From Pedobacter sp. BAL39 (GTDB taxonomy: Bacteria > Bacteroidota > Bacteroidia > Sphingobacteriales > Sphingobacteriaceae), in the NCBI RefSeq assembly GCF_000170795.1, contig NZ_ABCM01000007.1, positions 183,969-247,968 on the forward strand: a DNA stretch of 64,000 nucleotides. Direction: 5' to 3'. The notes beneath the pieces are model-generated. The model made no database searches. It was given only the letters and a program-made list of their open reading frames with translations, and was not told where the DNA came from. The translations under genes were made by a program, and so were the position numbers. Below are positions 18,102-26,663 of the stretch, in pieces. Position 1 is the first letter of the stretch; each line of letters begins with the position of its first letter.

Positions 18102-20021
18102 TTAGAAAAGCTGCAGGTTCTGTGTGTTTTGCGCCGCAGAAGGGGAATTGGGTTTGCTTTTCAGTAGGCCCCGTATTTTCTCTATAAAGGCATGAGGATC
18201 TTTCCAGTTGCTTTCATCCGCTGTCCATTCGGCAATGCTGCGCATCTTCGACAAGGCATGCTCAATGGTAGTCCTTTGTGCCTGCATCAGGTGGATGACT
18301 TTTTGGTCCAGCTTATTTTTGGGCTTGGTGCGGATCTGCTTGTTTACAAGGTTAATGAGCTGCATGGTCACCTCTTTTGAGAAATAGGTGAGGGCAGCAT
18401 CTATGCGCGACTGGATCAGCTCCTGGTTTTCAAAGTTGCCTGTCAGCGGCAATTGTCGCAATTGCGATTGAAAACGTTGGGAGACTTCAGCCAGTGCTGT
18501 TGCTGATTTTCCAAGACCGCGGATCAGGCCCTTCAATTCTGCATCACTGGATTTGATCATATCACTATCTGAGGCGATCTTTTCCTGTCCGGCGAGAATT
18601 TGATGAAAGCTGAATACATTGGTGATCAACTGTACAAGGTACCGCTCCTTGCCTGCCTGTAGCATTACCGCAGGAATGGTTCCGGCGCCCATCTTCATAT
18701 AGGCAATTACTTCGGCATTTGACCGCAGGCTCTCTTTGTTGATCTTAGACCTTAAGATCAGCCCGTTCAGGGTGCGCACGCGACTGAGCGCCACATAGAC
18801 CTGTCCGGATATAAACGAGTTTCCGGCATCGATGATGGCGCTGTCGAAAGTAAGCCCCTGACTTTTATGTATGGTCACGGCCCAGGCAAGCTTGACCGGG
18901 TATTGAAAAAATTCACCCACCTGCTGCTGCTCAATCTGCTCATCATTGTTCGCCTTATAGTCGAATGATTGCCAGGAGCTGCGTTCCAGCAAGAGGTCTT
19001 CCTCATCTGTATCAGGAAAAGAAATGTAAATCTCTTGGTCATGGATCGACTTGATGGTGCCGATCTTACCATTGTAAAATTTCCTGTTTTCGCCAGTGTC
19101 ATTTTTGATGAACATCACCTGAGCACCTTTCTTCAGTCGGAGTGATTGTTCCACTGGCAGGATCTGAGGATTAAACGTACCATCAATTTGTCCTTCATAA
19201 GTATATTCCGGACCTTCGAGCTCTTCCAGCTTGGCATTGTTGATCTGGTTGGCTTCCGCATTGTGGGAGGTGATGATGATGTGGTTGTCGCCCGGTGCAG
19301 CCTTAAAGTCGGGATTGTACCGCTTGTTCAGCAGTTCAAGTCGCGCGTCATTGATCTGGTTGTTGCGGATGTCGTTCAGGATGTCGACAAACTCCGGCTC
19401 TGTCTGGCGGAATACTTGTTTCAGCTCGACTTGTAATAAAGGGTTTTGTCTGATCACGCGTGCATCGAAGAAATAGGGGGAAGGGTATATCTTACTCAGC
19501 AGTTCCCAATCTTCTCTTTTTGTTACAGGTGGCAGTTGATAAAGATCCCCGATCAGCAGCAGCTGTACTCCACCAAAAGGGAGTTCATTTTTCCTCACCG
19601 TCCTGAGTATCGCGTCTACTGCGTCCAGGACATCACAGCGCACCATCGACACCTCGTCGATAATCATCAGATCCATTTCCGTCAGCAGTGTCCGGCGTTC
19701 CCTGGTATAGGTAAGGTCGGCAACCATGGCAGGAATAGAAACGATGCCGGCCTTTAAATTGGCCAGGTTGACATCTCCCGGAAAATAAGTCCCTGGAGGC
19801 AACTGGAACATGGAATTGATGGTGACACCCTTGGCGTTCATTGCGGCAACCCCCGTCGGGGCAACGATGACATTTTTCTTGGCTGTAGTGGCTTGTATCT
19901 TTCTTAGAAGGGTTGTTTTGCCGGTTCCGGCCTTTCCGGTGAGGAAGATGTTCTGATTTGTATAGCTGATAAAATCGATTACCTGATCAAAGATTTCGTT
20001 GGAAACAACCGCATGACTCAT
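18102..20021 (-). CDS. PIF1/RecD-like superfamily 1 DNA helicase
   Basis: A 639-aa protein with Walker A GKAGTGKTT (K35, T36), a Walker B-like MIIDEVSM, and C-terminal SF1B motifs AVTIHKSQGLTFDSA and YVALSRVR. This order matches PIF1-type 5'-3' helicases that unwind DNA forks, G-quadruplexes or RNA-DNA hybrids. The last 150 residues are helical, without a recognised motif. It lies head-to-head with dnaA across a 210-base gap, so both may be controlled from the same region. Confidence 0.92.
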   Translation of the reverse strand: MSHAVVSNEIFDQVIDFISYTNQNIFLTGKAGTGKTTLLRKIQATTAKKNVIVAPTGVAAMNAKGVTINSMFQLPPGTYFPGDVNLANLKAGIVSIPAMVADLTYTRERRTLLTEMDLMIIDEVSMVRCDVLDAVDAILRTVRKNELPFGGVQLLLIGDLYQLPPVTKREDWELLSKIYPSPYFFDARVIRQNPLLQVELKQVFRQTEPEFVDILNDIRNNQINDARLELLNKRYNPDFKAAPGDNHIIITSHNAEANQINNAKLEELEGPEYTYEGQIDGTFNPQILPVEQSLRLKKGAQVMFIKNDTGENRKFYNGKIGTIKSIHDQEIYISFPDTDEEDLLLERSSWQSFDYKANNDEQIEQQQVGEFFQYPVKLAWAVTIHKSQGLTFDSAIIDAGNSFISGQVYVALSRVRTLNGLILRSKINKESLRSNAEVIAYMKMGAGTIPAVMLQAGKERYLVQLITNVFSFHQILAGQEKIASDSDMIKSSDAELKGLIRGLGKSATALAEVSQRFQSQLRQLPLTGNFENQELIQSRIDAALTYFSKEVTMQLINLVNKQIRTKPKNKLDQKVIHLMQAQRTTIEHALSKMRSIAEWTADESNWKDPHAFIEKIRGLLKSKPNSPSAAQNTQNLQLF

Positions 20022-20057
20022 GTGTACAAAGCTAGCCTATTTTTTTCTAATGAAGAG

Positions 20058-20066
20058 TTATCCACA
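20058..20066 (+). promoter_or_regulatory. Consensus DnaA box upstream of dnaA
   Basis: TTATCCACA is a perfect match to the DnaA-binding consensus, placed 166 bases before the dnaA start and 37 bases before the helicase start. A single box suggests dnaA autoregulation. I do not see the cluster of boxes plus AT-rich unwinding element needed to call an origin. Confidence 0.65.
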
Positions 20067-20231
20067 GCAATTTTGCCAAAGGTCAATTGTATGGTTTTAC
20101 TAATGAGTGAGTTATAAAAAAGGTTGAAAATTATCTCCCAATGTTGGTAAATTTTATGATCTTCGCACTCCCAAAACGACGGGACCATCTGTTGTTTTAA
20201 TGTTGTAAACCGTAAAAATTAAAGAAGAAAT

Positions 20232-21665
20232 ATGCAAAACACTTGTACACAAGTATGGAATAACTGTCTCCAGATTATTAAGGATAATATCCCGGCCCAG
20301 AGCTTCAAAACCTGGTTCGAACCGATATCAGCCCTGAAACTGGAAGGTAGCGTTTTAACTGTACAGGTGCCTAGTTTATTCTTTTACGAGTGGCTGGAAG
20401 AGCATTATGTAGCCTTGCTGCGTAAAACTGTAAAACAGCAGCTCGGTGCAGAAGGAAGACTAGAGTACAATATCGTTGTGGATAAGTCGACAAATGGCGC
20501 ATTGCCCTATACGACGAATATGCCTTCCAATGGAAGCATGTCCTCTAATAACAGAAAACAATCAATGCCTGTTCCCGTAAATGTAAACAGGGACATTAAA
20601 AACCCATTTGTCATCCCGGGATTGAAAAAGATGAATGTCGATCCTCAATTGAATGCAAACTATACGTTTGATACTTTTGTGGAGGGCGACTGTAACCGTC
20701 TGGCACGTTCTGCAGGACATGCGGTTTCTGCAAAGCCGGGTGCGACTTCCTTCAACCCGCTGATGATCTATGGTGCTTCGGGTTTAGGGAAAACCCACCT
20801 TGCACAGGCCATCGGTAACGAGATCAGACAAAACCTACCGGACAAACTGGTGATTTACCTTTCCTGTGAGAAGTTCTGCCAGCAGTTCGTGGAATCTTTG
20901 AAAAACAATACCATCAATGACTTTGTGAATTTCTATCAGGCGATGGATGTGATCATCATGGATGATATCCATAACTTCGCCGGAAAAGAAAAAACCCAGG
21001 ATATCTTCTTCCATATCTTCAATCACCTGCACCAGTCCGGCAAACAGATCATCATCACTTCGGATAAATCACCGAAAGATCTGACCGGTCTGGAAGAACG
21101 TTTGCTGAGCAGATTCAAATGGGGCCTTTCTGCAGACCTTCAGATCCCTGAACTGGAAACCAGAATTGCCATCCTGAGAAAGAAAATGTATGCCGATGGA
21201 ATTGACCTTCCTGATGAAGTGGTAGAATATGTAGCGCACAATATTGACAACAATGTACGTGAGCTCGAAGGAGCGATGGTATCCTTACTGGCACAGTCGA
21301 CGATGAACAAAAAGGAAATCGACCTGCAGCTGGCAAAATCGATGCTGAAAAACTTCATCAAGAACACCACGAAAGAAGTTTCCATGGACTACATCCAAAA
21401 GCTGGTGTGCGATTACTTTGAAGTTCCGGTACACCTGCTGAAGGCACCAACACGTAAACGTGAAATCGTTCAGGCGCGTCAGATTTCCATGTACCTCTCC
21501 AAAGGGATGACCAAGTCTTCATTGAAAACCATAGGTGCTTTCTTTGGTGGTAGGGACCATTCTACAGTAATCTATGCTTGTCAGACTGTGGAAGACCTGA
21601 TCCAGACGGATAAGACATTCCGTTCTTACGTGAATGACATTGAGAAGAAATTGAAAATGAGCTAG
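20232..21665 (+). CDS. dnaA: Chromosomal replication initiator protein DnaA
   Basis: 477 aa with all four domains. The N-terminal helicase-loading domain starts VWNNCLQIIKDNIPAQSFKTW-like and spans about 1-85. A Ser/Asn-rich linker covers about 88-125. The AAA+ domain has Walker A GASGLGKT (181-188) and Walker B IIMDDIHNF. The C-terminal DNA-binding domain holds the GRDHSTV signature. It binds DnaA boxes with ATP and opens the origin. Its own upstream region has a consensus DnaA box. Confidence 0.98.
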   Translation: MQNTCTQVWNNCLQIIKDNIPAQSFKTWFEPISALKLEGSVLTVQVPSLFFYEWLEEHYVALLRKTVKQQLGAEGRLEYNIVVDKSTNGALPYTTNMPSNGSMSSNNRKQSMPVPVNVNRDIKNPFVIPGLKKMNVDPQLNANYTFDTFVEGDCNRLARSAGHAVSAKPGATSFNPLMIYGASGLGKTHLAQAIGNEIRQNLPDKLVIYLSCEKFCQQFVESLKNNTINDFVNFYQAMDVIIMDDIHNFAGKEKTQDIFFHIFNHLHQSGKQIIITSDKSPKDLTGLEERLLSRFKWGLSADLQIPELETRIAILRKKMYADGIDLPDEVVEYVAHNIDNNVRELEGAMVSLLAQSTMNKKEIDLQLAKSMLKNFIKNTTKEVSMDYIQKLVCDYFEVPVHLLKAPTRKREIVQARQISMYLSKGMTKSSLKTIGAFFGGRDHSTVIYACQTVEDLIQTDKTFRSYVNDIEKKLKMS

Positions 21666-21703
21666 ACAAAAAAATAACAGGTCTTTCCTCCGATGAAGGG
21701 CAT

Positions 21704-21738
21704 AAAAAAAACGGAACAATCTTTTGCTCCGTTTTTTT
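21704..21738. terminator. Bidirectional terminator between dnaA and the Crp-family gene
   Basis: ACGGAACAA pairs with TTGCTCCGT with one mismatch. Eight As lie before the stem and seven Ts after it, so it can end transcription from both convergent genes. Confidence 0.85.
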
Positions 21739-21769
21739 ATGCAGTGATGTTTTTTTTATGCCGTGATGG

Positions 21770-22495
21770 TTAAACTATCCTTCTTGGTTTATGATTCGTG
21801 TTAGAGATCTCGACTAGTTTCTTCACATCGTTGATGGTGATTTTCCGCCCTTCAGTTTGTAAAATGTTGTTGTTTTTGAATTCTTTCAATATCCGGACAA
21901 GGTTTTCTTTAGCTATGCCTGCCATATTGGAAAGGTCGCTCCTGGAAATGTTGATGATGCCATTTTCATTGTCTTCCATCGATTTGTATTTCTCGCGGAG
22001 CACGATTAAAGTGATGGCGACTTTTTCTCTCGCGGTGCGCTGCGTCATTGCTGACATATTATTGGTGAGCACCGCAAATTCATGACTGAGATTTTTCAGC
22101 AATCGCTGGGAGAGGATGCTGGAGCTGCCCAGGACCTCCAGGAAATCTTCCTTCGGGATAAAGGCAATGCTGCAGGCTTCAATTGTAGATGCCGAATCAG
22201 GATACCGTTCTTCAGCGAGAATGGCATGGTAACCGATTAGCTCACCACTGCTGGCTACATGAATGATCTGTTCACGGCCATCACGGTCAACTTTATATTT
22301 TTTAACCATTCCTTTCTGAATGTAGAAGATTCCGGAAGGAACAGCTCCCTCCTTAAAAATAACATCACCCTTGTTGTACGATTCGACAGTCATGTTTGCA
22401 CAAAGCTGCTCATGATCTTCGGGGGGGATACTTTGAAGGATAGATTGGGATTTGAAATTCCATTGATCAATGGGAAAAATTTCGGATAAGCTCAT
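21770..22495 (-). CDS. Crp/Fnr-family transcriptional regulator
   Basis: A 241-aa protein with an N-terminal cyclic-nucleotide-binding-type beta barrel (YNKGDVIFKEGAVPSGIFYI, GELIGYHAIL) and a C-terminal winged helix (ISRSDLSNMAGIAKENLVRIL). No cluster of cysteines is present for an FNR-type iron-sulfur centre, so it does not look like a direct oxygen sensor. The effector is unknown. It is convergent with dnaA and has a plausible own promoter. Confidence 0.9.
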   Translation of the reverse strand: MSLSEIFPIDQWNFKSQSILQSIPPEDHEQLCANMTVESYNKGDVIFKEGAVPSGIFYIQKGMVKKYKVDRDGREQIIHVASSGELIGYHAILAEERYPDSASTIEACSIAFIPKEDFLEVLGSSSILSQRLLKNLSHEFAVLTNNMSAMTQRTAREKVAITLIVLREKYKSMEDNENGIINISRSDLSNMAGIAKENLVRILKEFKNNNILQTEGRKITINDVKKLVEISNTNHKPRRIV

Positions 22496-22550
22496 TAATG
22501 TCTGATATGGTTTGCAGGTCGCGCCTGATCAATGCTTGTTTTCAATACGG

Positions 22551-22558
22551 CAAAGTTA
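22551..22558 (-). promoter_or_regulatory. Putative -7 element for the Crp-family gene
   Basis: The minus strand reads TAACTTTG, a full TAnnTTTG match 55 bases before the start codon. No clear TTG is seen at the -33 position. Confidence 0.4.
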
Positions 22559-22683
22559 ATCTTATTTTTCATGCCTTTACTCACACTTTAAAGTCATGCT
22601 GATGTCATTCCTTTTCCTGTAAAAGTTGATATTTATCAGTTTTTGAGTTGACACTTTGCTGTTTTTTCTACACCTGTGTCACT

Positions 22684-22691
22684 TAAATTTG
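22684..22691 (+). promoter_or_regulatory. Putative -7 element for the DUF1508 gene
   Basis: TAAATTTG matches TAnnTTTG and lies 22 bases before the ATG at 22714. A TTTG 25 bases upstream is a possible, slightly distant -33 element. Confidence 0.5.
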
Positions 22692-22713
22692 TCGTCATTA
22701 AACGATGTGAGCA

Positions 22714-23070
22714 ATGGCAAAATTTCAGACGATAAAAGATTCAAGTGGTCATTACCATTTTAACTTGAGGTTGAGATCAGGAGAAGTAGTACTTTCCAGT
22801 GTTAAGAAAACCACACAGCTGTCGGATTGTGAAAAACAGATCGCGCTGGTAAAAGAAAACTCCAAATTCGCACAGCGGTTCAGCAGGGAATCTGATGACC
22901 ACGGCTCGTACTTCATTCTTCGTGATGCAGATAACGTAACCATTGGCAAAAGCGATTATTATAAGTACTGGCTGGATATGGAAAGAAGCATTGCTGCTAT
23001 ACGCAGTCATGCGGGAGATGCAGAGATCGTCGATAAAAGAGAGCTTTGCGACGACCAGCAATTTGCTTAG
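22714..23070 (+). CDS. DUF1508 (YegP-like) protein
   Basis: A 118-aa protein with two tandem DUF1508 units. The first reads GHYHFNLRLRSGEVVLSS with CEKQIALVKENS; the second reads GSYFILRDADNVTIGKSDYY with MERSIAAIRSHA. The family is small and soluble with an uncharacterised role. It has its own promoter and a strong hairpin downstream, so it is probably monocistronic. Confidence 0.85.
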   Translation: MAKFQTIKDSSGHYHFNLRLRSGEVVLSSVKKTTQLSDCEKQIALVKENSKFAQRFSRESDDHGSYFILRDADNVTIGKSDYYKYWLDMERSIAAIRSHAGDAEIVDKRELCDDQQFA

Positions 23071-23138
23071 TTATTTATAGGGCTATGTCAGTAGTCATTT
23101 AAACAGATTTAAAATAACTGCCGTCAGGGCATAAATAT

Positions 23139-23167
23139 AAGGACATATCATATACTGATATGTCCTT
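23139..23167 (+). terminator. Hairpin terminator after the DUF1508 gene
   Basis: AAGGACATATCA and TGATATGTCCTT form a perfect 12-bp stem with a 5-base TATAC loop, followed by a short T-rich stretch (TTTGTTG). The weak T tract makes it a probable rather than certain terminator. Confidence 0.6.
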
Positions 23168-23383
23168 TGTTGCTTAAATCAACGCCATTTGGAAGAGCCC
23201 ACAGTTGTTTTTTTTTGTGAAATACCCAGCATATGTAAAATTTCACAAATATCTTAAATAGAAGATGCATTCGGATGATTGTCGAAATGACCAAAGTCAG
23301 GAAATTTCAAAAGTGATTCAAAATTGATCTAACAACTTAAAGGAATCCTTTTTTTTAAGGTATTCCCAATGTAAATACTCATA

Positions 23384-23415
23384 TTGTATAGATTTTTAAA
23401 TATAAATCTATACAA
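23384..23415. promoter_or_regulatory. Operator-like palindrome at the start of the carotenoid operon
   Basis: TTGTATAGATTT and AAATCTATACAA form a perfect 12-bp inverted repeat with an 8-base spacer. It ends two bases before the ATG of the MerR/CarH-type gene. Each arm contains TATACA (or its complement), which fits the TnTACA core reported for CarH/LitR-type operators. A -7-like TAGATTTT (23389-23396) lies inside the left arm, so a bound dimer would block transcription. Autoregulation of the regulator and the downstream crt genes is inferred. Confidence 0.75.
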
Positions 23416-23417
23416 AT

Positions 23418-24317
23418 ATGAGGTATTCCATATCCGATCTGGAGCAACTTTCTGGTGTTCAGACGCATACCATCCGGATGTGGGAGCGCCGCTATCAGGC
23501 ACTCGAGCCTATGCGCTCTCCCGGAAACACACGTTTCTATGACGATGCCCACTTGCGGCGGTTACTCAATATTGTTAGTTTGAGTAAATCGGGTATGAAA
23601 ATATCCTTGATCTGCGCACTTTCTGACCATGAAATGGACCTTTTGTTGCAGCAGGAAATGGAAAATACAGTGTCCGCGGATCCTCAGTATGAGTATTACA
23701 TCTCAAAGCTGCTGAATCTCGGCCTTGCTTACAATGAGCTGAAGTTTAGTGCACTGCTCTCAACGTGCGTGGACAACCATGGGATGGGCAGTACCTATCA
23801 GCAAGTGATTTATCCTTTACTGGTGCGCCTGGGCTTGATGTGGCGCAGAGACCACATTTGTGCTGCTCAGGAGCATTTTCTTTCCAACCTGATCCGGCAG
23901 CAATTGTACGTGGCCATTCATACCCTGCCATTAGCCAAACAGGCGGATTCCTGCTGGCTGCTCTTTTTGCCAGAAGATGAAGACCATGACCTGGGGCTCC
24001 TTTTTGCCAACTATCTGCTTCGGTCGATGGGTCAGAAGGTGATCTTTCTAGGCGCCCGTGTGCCCCTGGCTTCGGTAAAAGAAACAATGGAAAACAACAA
24101 TGTGCAGCATATGTTATTCTTCATGGTGCGGCAAAGACCGGTACCGGACGCCAACACGTATCTTGAACAACTAGGGACTACTTTTAATTACGCAAACATA
24201 CACCTGGCAGGAAATGCCAACCTCATTGCTGATCTGGAGCTGCGCAACCGGATCAATTGGATCCAGTCTATAGCAGGATTTGAAGAGGTCATTAATAAAT
24301 TTAAACATGCCAGTTAA
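23418..24317 (+). CDS. MerR-family regulator with CarH/LitR-type cobalamin-binding region
   Basis: 299 aa. Residues 1-70 are a MerR winged helix (YSISDLEQLSGVQTHTIRMWERRY). The C-terminal part follows the B12 photoreceptor layout: a four-helix bundle with W142-x9-E152-H153 (the CarH Wx9EH motif), then E188-x-H190-x-x-G193, matching the lower-ligand E/DxHxxG motif. Known CarH proteins use adenosylcobalamin to repress carotenoid genes in the dark. Here the residue after W142 is Arg, not the His of Thermus CarH, and the later S/TxL and GG motifs look degenerate, so cobalamin or light sensing is uncertain. Its last 11 bases overlap crtI. Confidence 0.85.
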   Translation: MRYSISDLEQLSGVQTHTIRMWERRYQALEPMRSPGNTRFYDDAHLRRLLNIVSLSKSGMKISLICALSDHEMDLLLQQEMENTVSADPQYEYYISKLLNLGLAYNELKFSALLSTCVDNHGMGSTYQQVIYPLLVRLGLMWRRDHICAAQEHFLSNLIRQQLYVAIHTLPLAKQADSCWLLFLPEDEDHDLGLLFANYLLRSMGQKVIFLGARVPLASVKETMENNNVQHMLFFMVRQRPVPDANTYLEQLGTTFNYANIHLAGNANLIADLELRNRINWIQSIAGFEEVINKFKHAS

Positions 24318-25809
24318 TTCAGATCATAAAATAGTACCCAAAGTGGCGGTCATCGGCTCTGGTTTTGCCGGACTCAGCGCTGCTGCCTATCTTGCAAAGG
24401 CAGGTTGCAGTGTTGATGTGTACGAAAAAAATTCCTCCATCGGCGGACGTGCCCGACAGCTGAAAACCGAAAATGGTTACCTGTTTGACATGGGCCCCAG
24501 CTGGTACTGGATGCCGGAGGTATTTGAGCGCTTTTTTAACGACTTCGGATATAAGGCCAGTGATTTCTACGAGCTGGAACTGCTCAACCCGGGCTTTTCC
24601 ATCGTGTTTGGTATGGAGGATGTGATGAATGTGCCCGCAGACTTCAATGAACTATGCGCACTCTTTGAATCGCTGGAGACCGGCTCCGCTGCTAAATTGA
24701 AACAATTCCTGAAAGAAGCGGAATTTAAGTATGACGTAGGTATGGGCAAACTGGTGTACAAACCAGGATTGTCGCTATTGGAGTTTGCCGATGCCGACCT
24801 CATCAAGGGGATGTTTAAGCTGCAGGTGTTCAATTCCTTCAGTAAACATGTGCGTCAATTTTTTAAACACCCTCAGCTCATCGCCCTCATGGAATTTCCG
24901 GTATTGTTCCTCGGAGCGATGCCCGAAGACACACCTGCTTTATATAGCCTGATGAATTATGCCGGACTGAAACTCGGTACCTGGTATCCTAAAGGTGGCT
25001 TCGCGGCGGTTATTCAGGCGATGAAAACTGTTGCCGAAAGACAGGGTGTGAAGTTCCATACCGACACCAACGTGGACGGACTTGAGGTACAGGCGCGGAA
25101 GTTGCAGGCCCTGAAGCTGGCAAATTCCAGCGAAGCATATGACGGCCTGATTGCAGCAGCCGACTACCATCACGTGGAATCGCAGCTGCTTGGCCCTGCT
25201 TACCGGAATTATTCTGAGCAGTATTGGAGCTCCCGGGTGCTGGCACCCTCCTCGCTGATCTTTTACCTCGGAATCGACCGTAAAATACCTGGACTCAACC
25301 ACCATACTTTGTTCTTTGATGAAGACCTGAACCAGCATGCCCAAGAAATTTATAAAGCTCCACAATGGCCCTCAAAACCACTGTTTTATGTCTGCTGCCC
25401 TTCAAAAACAGATCCTGATGTGGCGCCTGAAGGACATGAAAACATATTTATACTGATGCCACTGGCTGTAGGGCTGGAAGACAATGATACCTTACGCAAT
25501 ACTTATTTTAATTCCATCATGACTAGACTGGAAACATTTACCGGCATGGCCATTCGTGAACATATTGATTACCAAAAGAGCTACTGCGTGTCCGACTTCG
25601 TTTCTGATTACAATTCCTACAAAGGGAACGCCTACGGGCTTGCCAATACGCTCATGCAGACGGCAAACCTAAAACCTTCGCTCAAAAACAAGAAAATTGA
25701 CAACCTTTTTTATGCCGGTCAGCTTACAGTTCCCGGCCCGGGTGTGCCTCCTTCCATCGTTTCGGGAAATGTGGCTGCACAGCAACTGATAAAATACCTA
25801 AACCGCTAA
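24307..25809 (+). CDS. crtI: Phytoene desaturase
   Basis: A 501-aa FAD-dependent desaturase converting phytoene towards lycopene. The N-terminal dinucleotide fold is VIGSGFAGLSAAAYL (G17, G19, G22), followed by the family block YEKNSSIGGRARQ. The C-terminus carries YAGQLTVPGPGVPPSIVSG, the CrtI signature. The ATG at 24307 overlaps the end of the regulator gene by 11 bases, which suggests translational coupling. It is followed after two bases by crtB. Confidence 0.95.
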   Translation: MPVNSDHKIVPKVAVIGSGFAGLSAAAYLAKAGCSVDVYEKNSSIGGRARQLKTENGYLFDMGPSWYWMPEVFERFFNDFGYKASDFYELELLNPGFSIVFGMEDVMNVPADFNELCALFESLETGSAAKLKQFLKEAEFKYDVGMGKLVYKPGLSLLEFADADLIKGMFKLQVFNSFSKHVRQFFKHPQLIALMEFPVLFLGAMPEDTPALYSLMNYAGLKLGTWYPKGGFAAVIQAMKTVAERQGVKFHTDTNVDGLEVQARKLQALKLANSSEAYDGLIAAADYHHVESQLLGPAYRNYSEQYWSSRVLAPSSLIFYLGIDRKIPGLNHHTLFFDEDLNQHAQEIYKAPQWPSKPLFYVCCPSKTDPDVAPEGHENIFILMPLAVGLEDNDTLRNTYFNSIMTRLETFTGMAIREHIDYQKSYCVSDFVSDYNSYKGNAYGLANTLMQTANLKPSLKNKKIDNLFYAGQLTVPGPGVPPSIVSGNVAAQQLIKYLNR

Positions 25810-25811
25810 CC

Positions 25812-26648
25812 ATGAAAGAAATATTTGATAAATTGTCAGCAGAATGCAGCCGCATCACGACCAAAAGGTATAGCACCAGCTTCTCTTTGGGTATTCATTT
25901 TTTAAACAAAAAACTGAGACACCCTATATATGCCATCTATGGTTTCGTTCGGCTTGCAGATGAGATTGTAGACAGCTTCCACGATTACGACAAAAGTTTT
26001 TTATTGGACAAATTCAAAAGGGACTGCTTTGAAGCGATAGAGCATGGCATCAGCCTAAACCCCGTGCTGAATTCTTTTCAGCAGATAGTCAATGCCTATC
26101 ACATTGATCGGGAATTGATTGAGTTGTTTCTGAAAAGCATGGAGATGGATCTGAATGAACAGGAATATACCCCACAACTTTACGATGAATATATCCTGGG
26201 ATCGGCACAGGTAGTGGGCCTGATGTGCCTTCGGGTATTTACGGAAGGTAACGAACAACAATACCAGCTATTGAAACCATCTGCAATGATGTTGGGTTCT
26301 GCATTTCAGAAAGTTAACTTTTTGCGTGACCTGAATGCAGATTACAAGAACCTCAGCAGGACCTATTTTCCGAATGTAGATTTGCGTGCTTTTTCAAACG
26401 TGGAGAAGCAGCTCATCGAAGTTGAGATCGAGGCGGAATTTAAGGAAGCTCTGGCAGGTATAAAACAATTGCCATCTTCTTCAAGAAGTGGAGTTTATCT
26501 TGCTTATATTTACTATAAAGAATTATTTAATAAAATTAAGCGTGCAACGGCAGAGAAGGTGATGTCTGAGCGGATCCGGATTTCCAATGGTCATAAAATA
26601 GGATTGATGTGTGATTCTATCATTCGTTTTAAGATCAATGCGCTATAA
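25812..26648 (+). CDS. crtB: Phytoene synthase
   Basis: A 278-aa squalene/phytoene synthase-family enzyme joining two geranylgeranyl diphosphates. Both Asp-rich metal-binding motifs are present: DEIVD (D50, D54) and DLNAD (D171, D175) after QKVNFLR. The family's N-terminal SFSLGIHFL is present. It starts two bases after crtI. The GGPP synthase that would feed it is not in this window. Confidence 0.95.
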   Translation: MKEIFDKLSAECSRITTKRYSTSFSLGIHFLNKKLRHPIYAIYGFVRLADEIVDSFHDYDKSFLLDKFKRDCFEAIEHGISLNPVLNSFQQIVNAYHIDRELIELFLKSMEMDLNEQEYTPQLYDEYILGSAQVVGLMCLRVFTEGNEQQYQLLKPSAMMLGSAFQKVNFLRDLNADYKNLSRTYFPNVDLRAFSNVEKQLIEVEIEAEFKEALAGIKQLPSSSRSGVYLAYIYYKELFNKIKRATAEKVMSERIRISNGHKIGLMCDSIIRFKINAL

Positions 26649-26663
26649 GAACAACAGATAAAG

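Larger units (their letters stand above)
23071..23417. other. Intergenic region before the carotenoid operon with several hairpins
   Basis: This 347-base gap contains a terminator-like hairpin (listed separately), a weaker hairpin GTGAAAT/ATTTCAC at 23217-23246, an imperfect inverted repeat GGAATCC/GGTATTCC near 23342-23366, and the operator-like palindrome at 23384-23415. No coding region is supported. Confidence 0.6.

Noticed and set aside
20022..20231. Chromosomal origin oriC next to dnaA
   Set aside because: Only one consensus DnaA box and no clear AT-rich unwinding repeats. In many Bacteroidota the origin is not beside dnaA.
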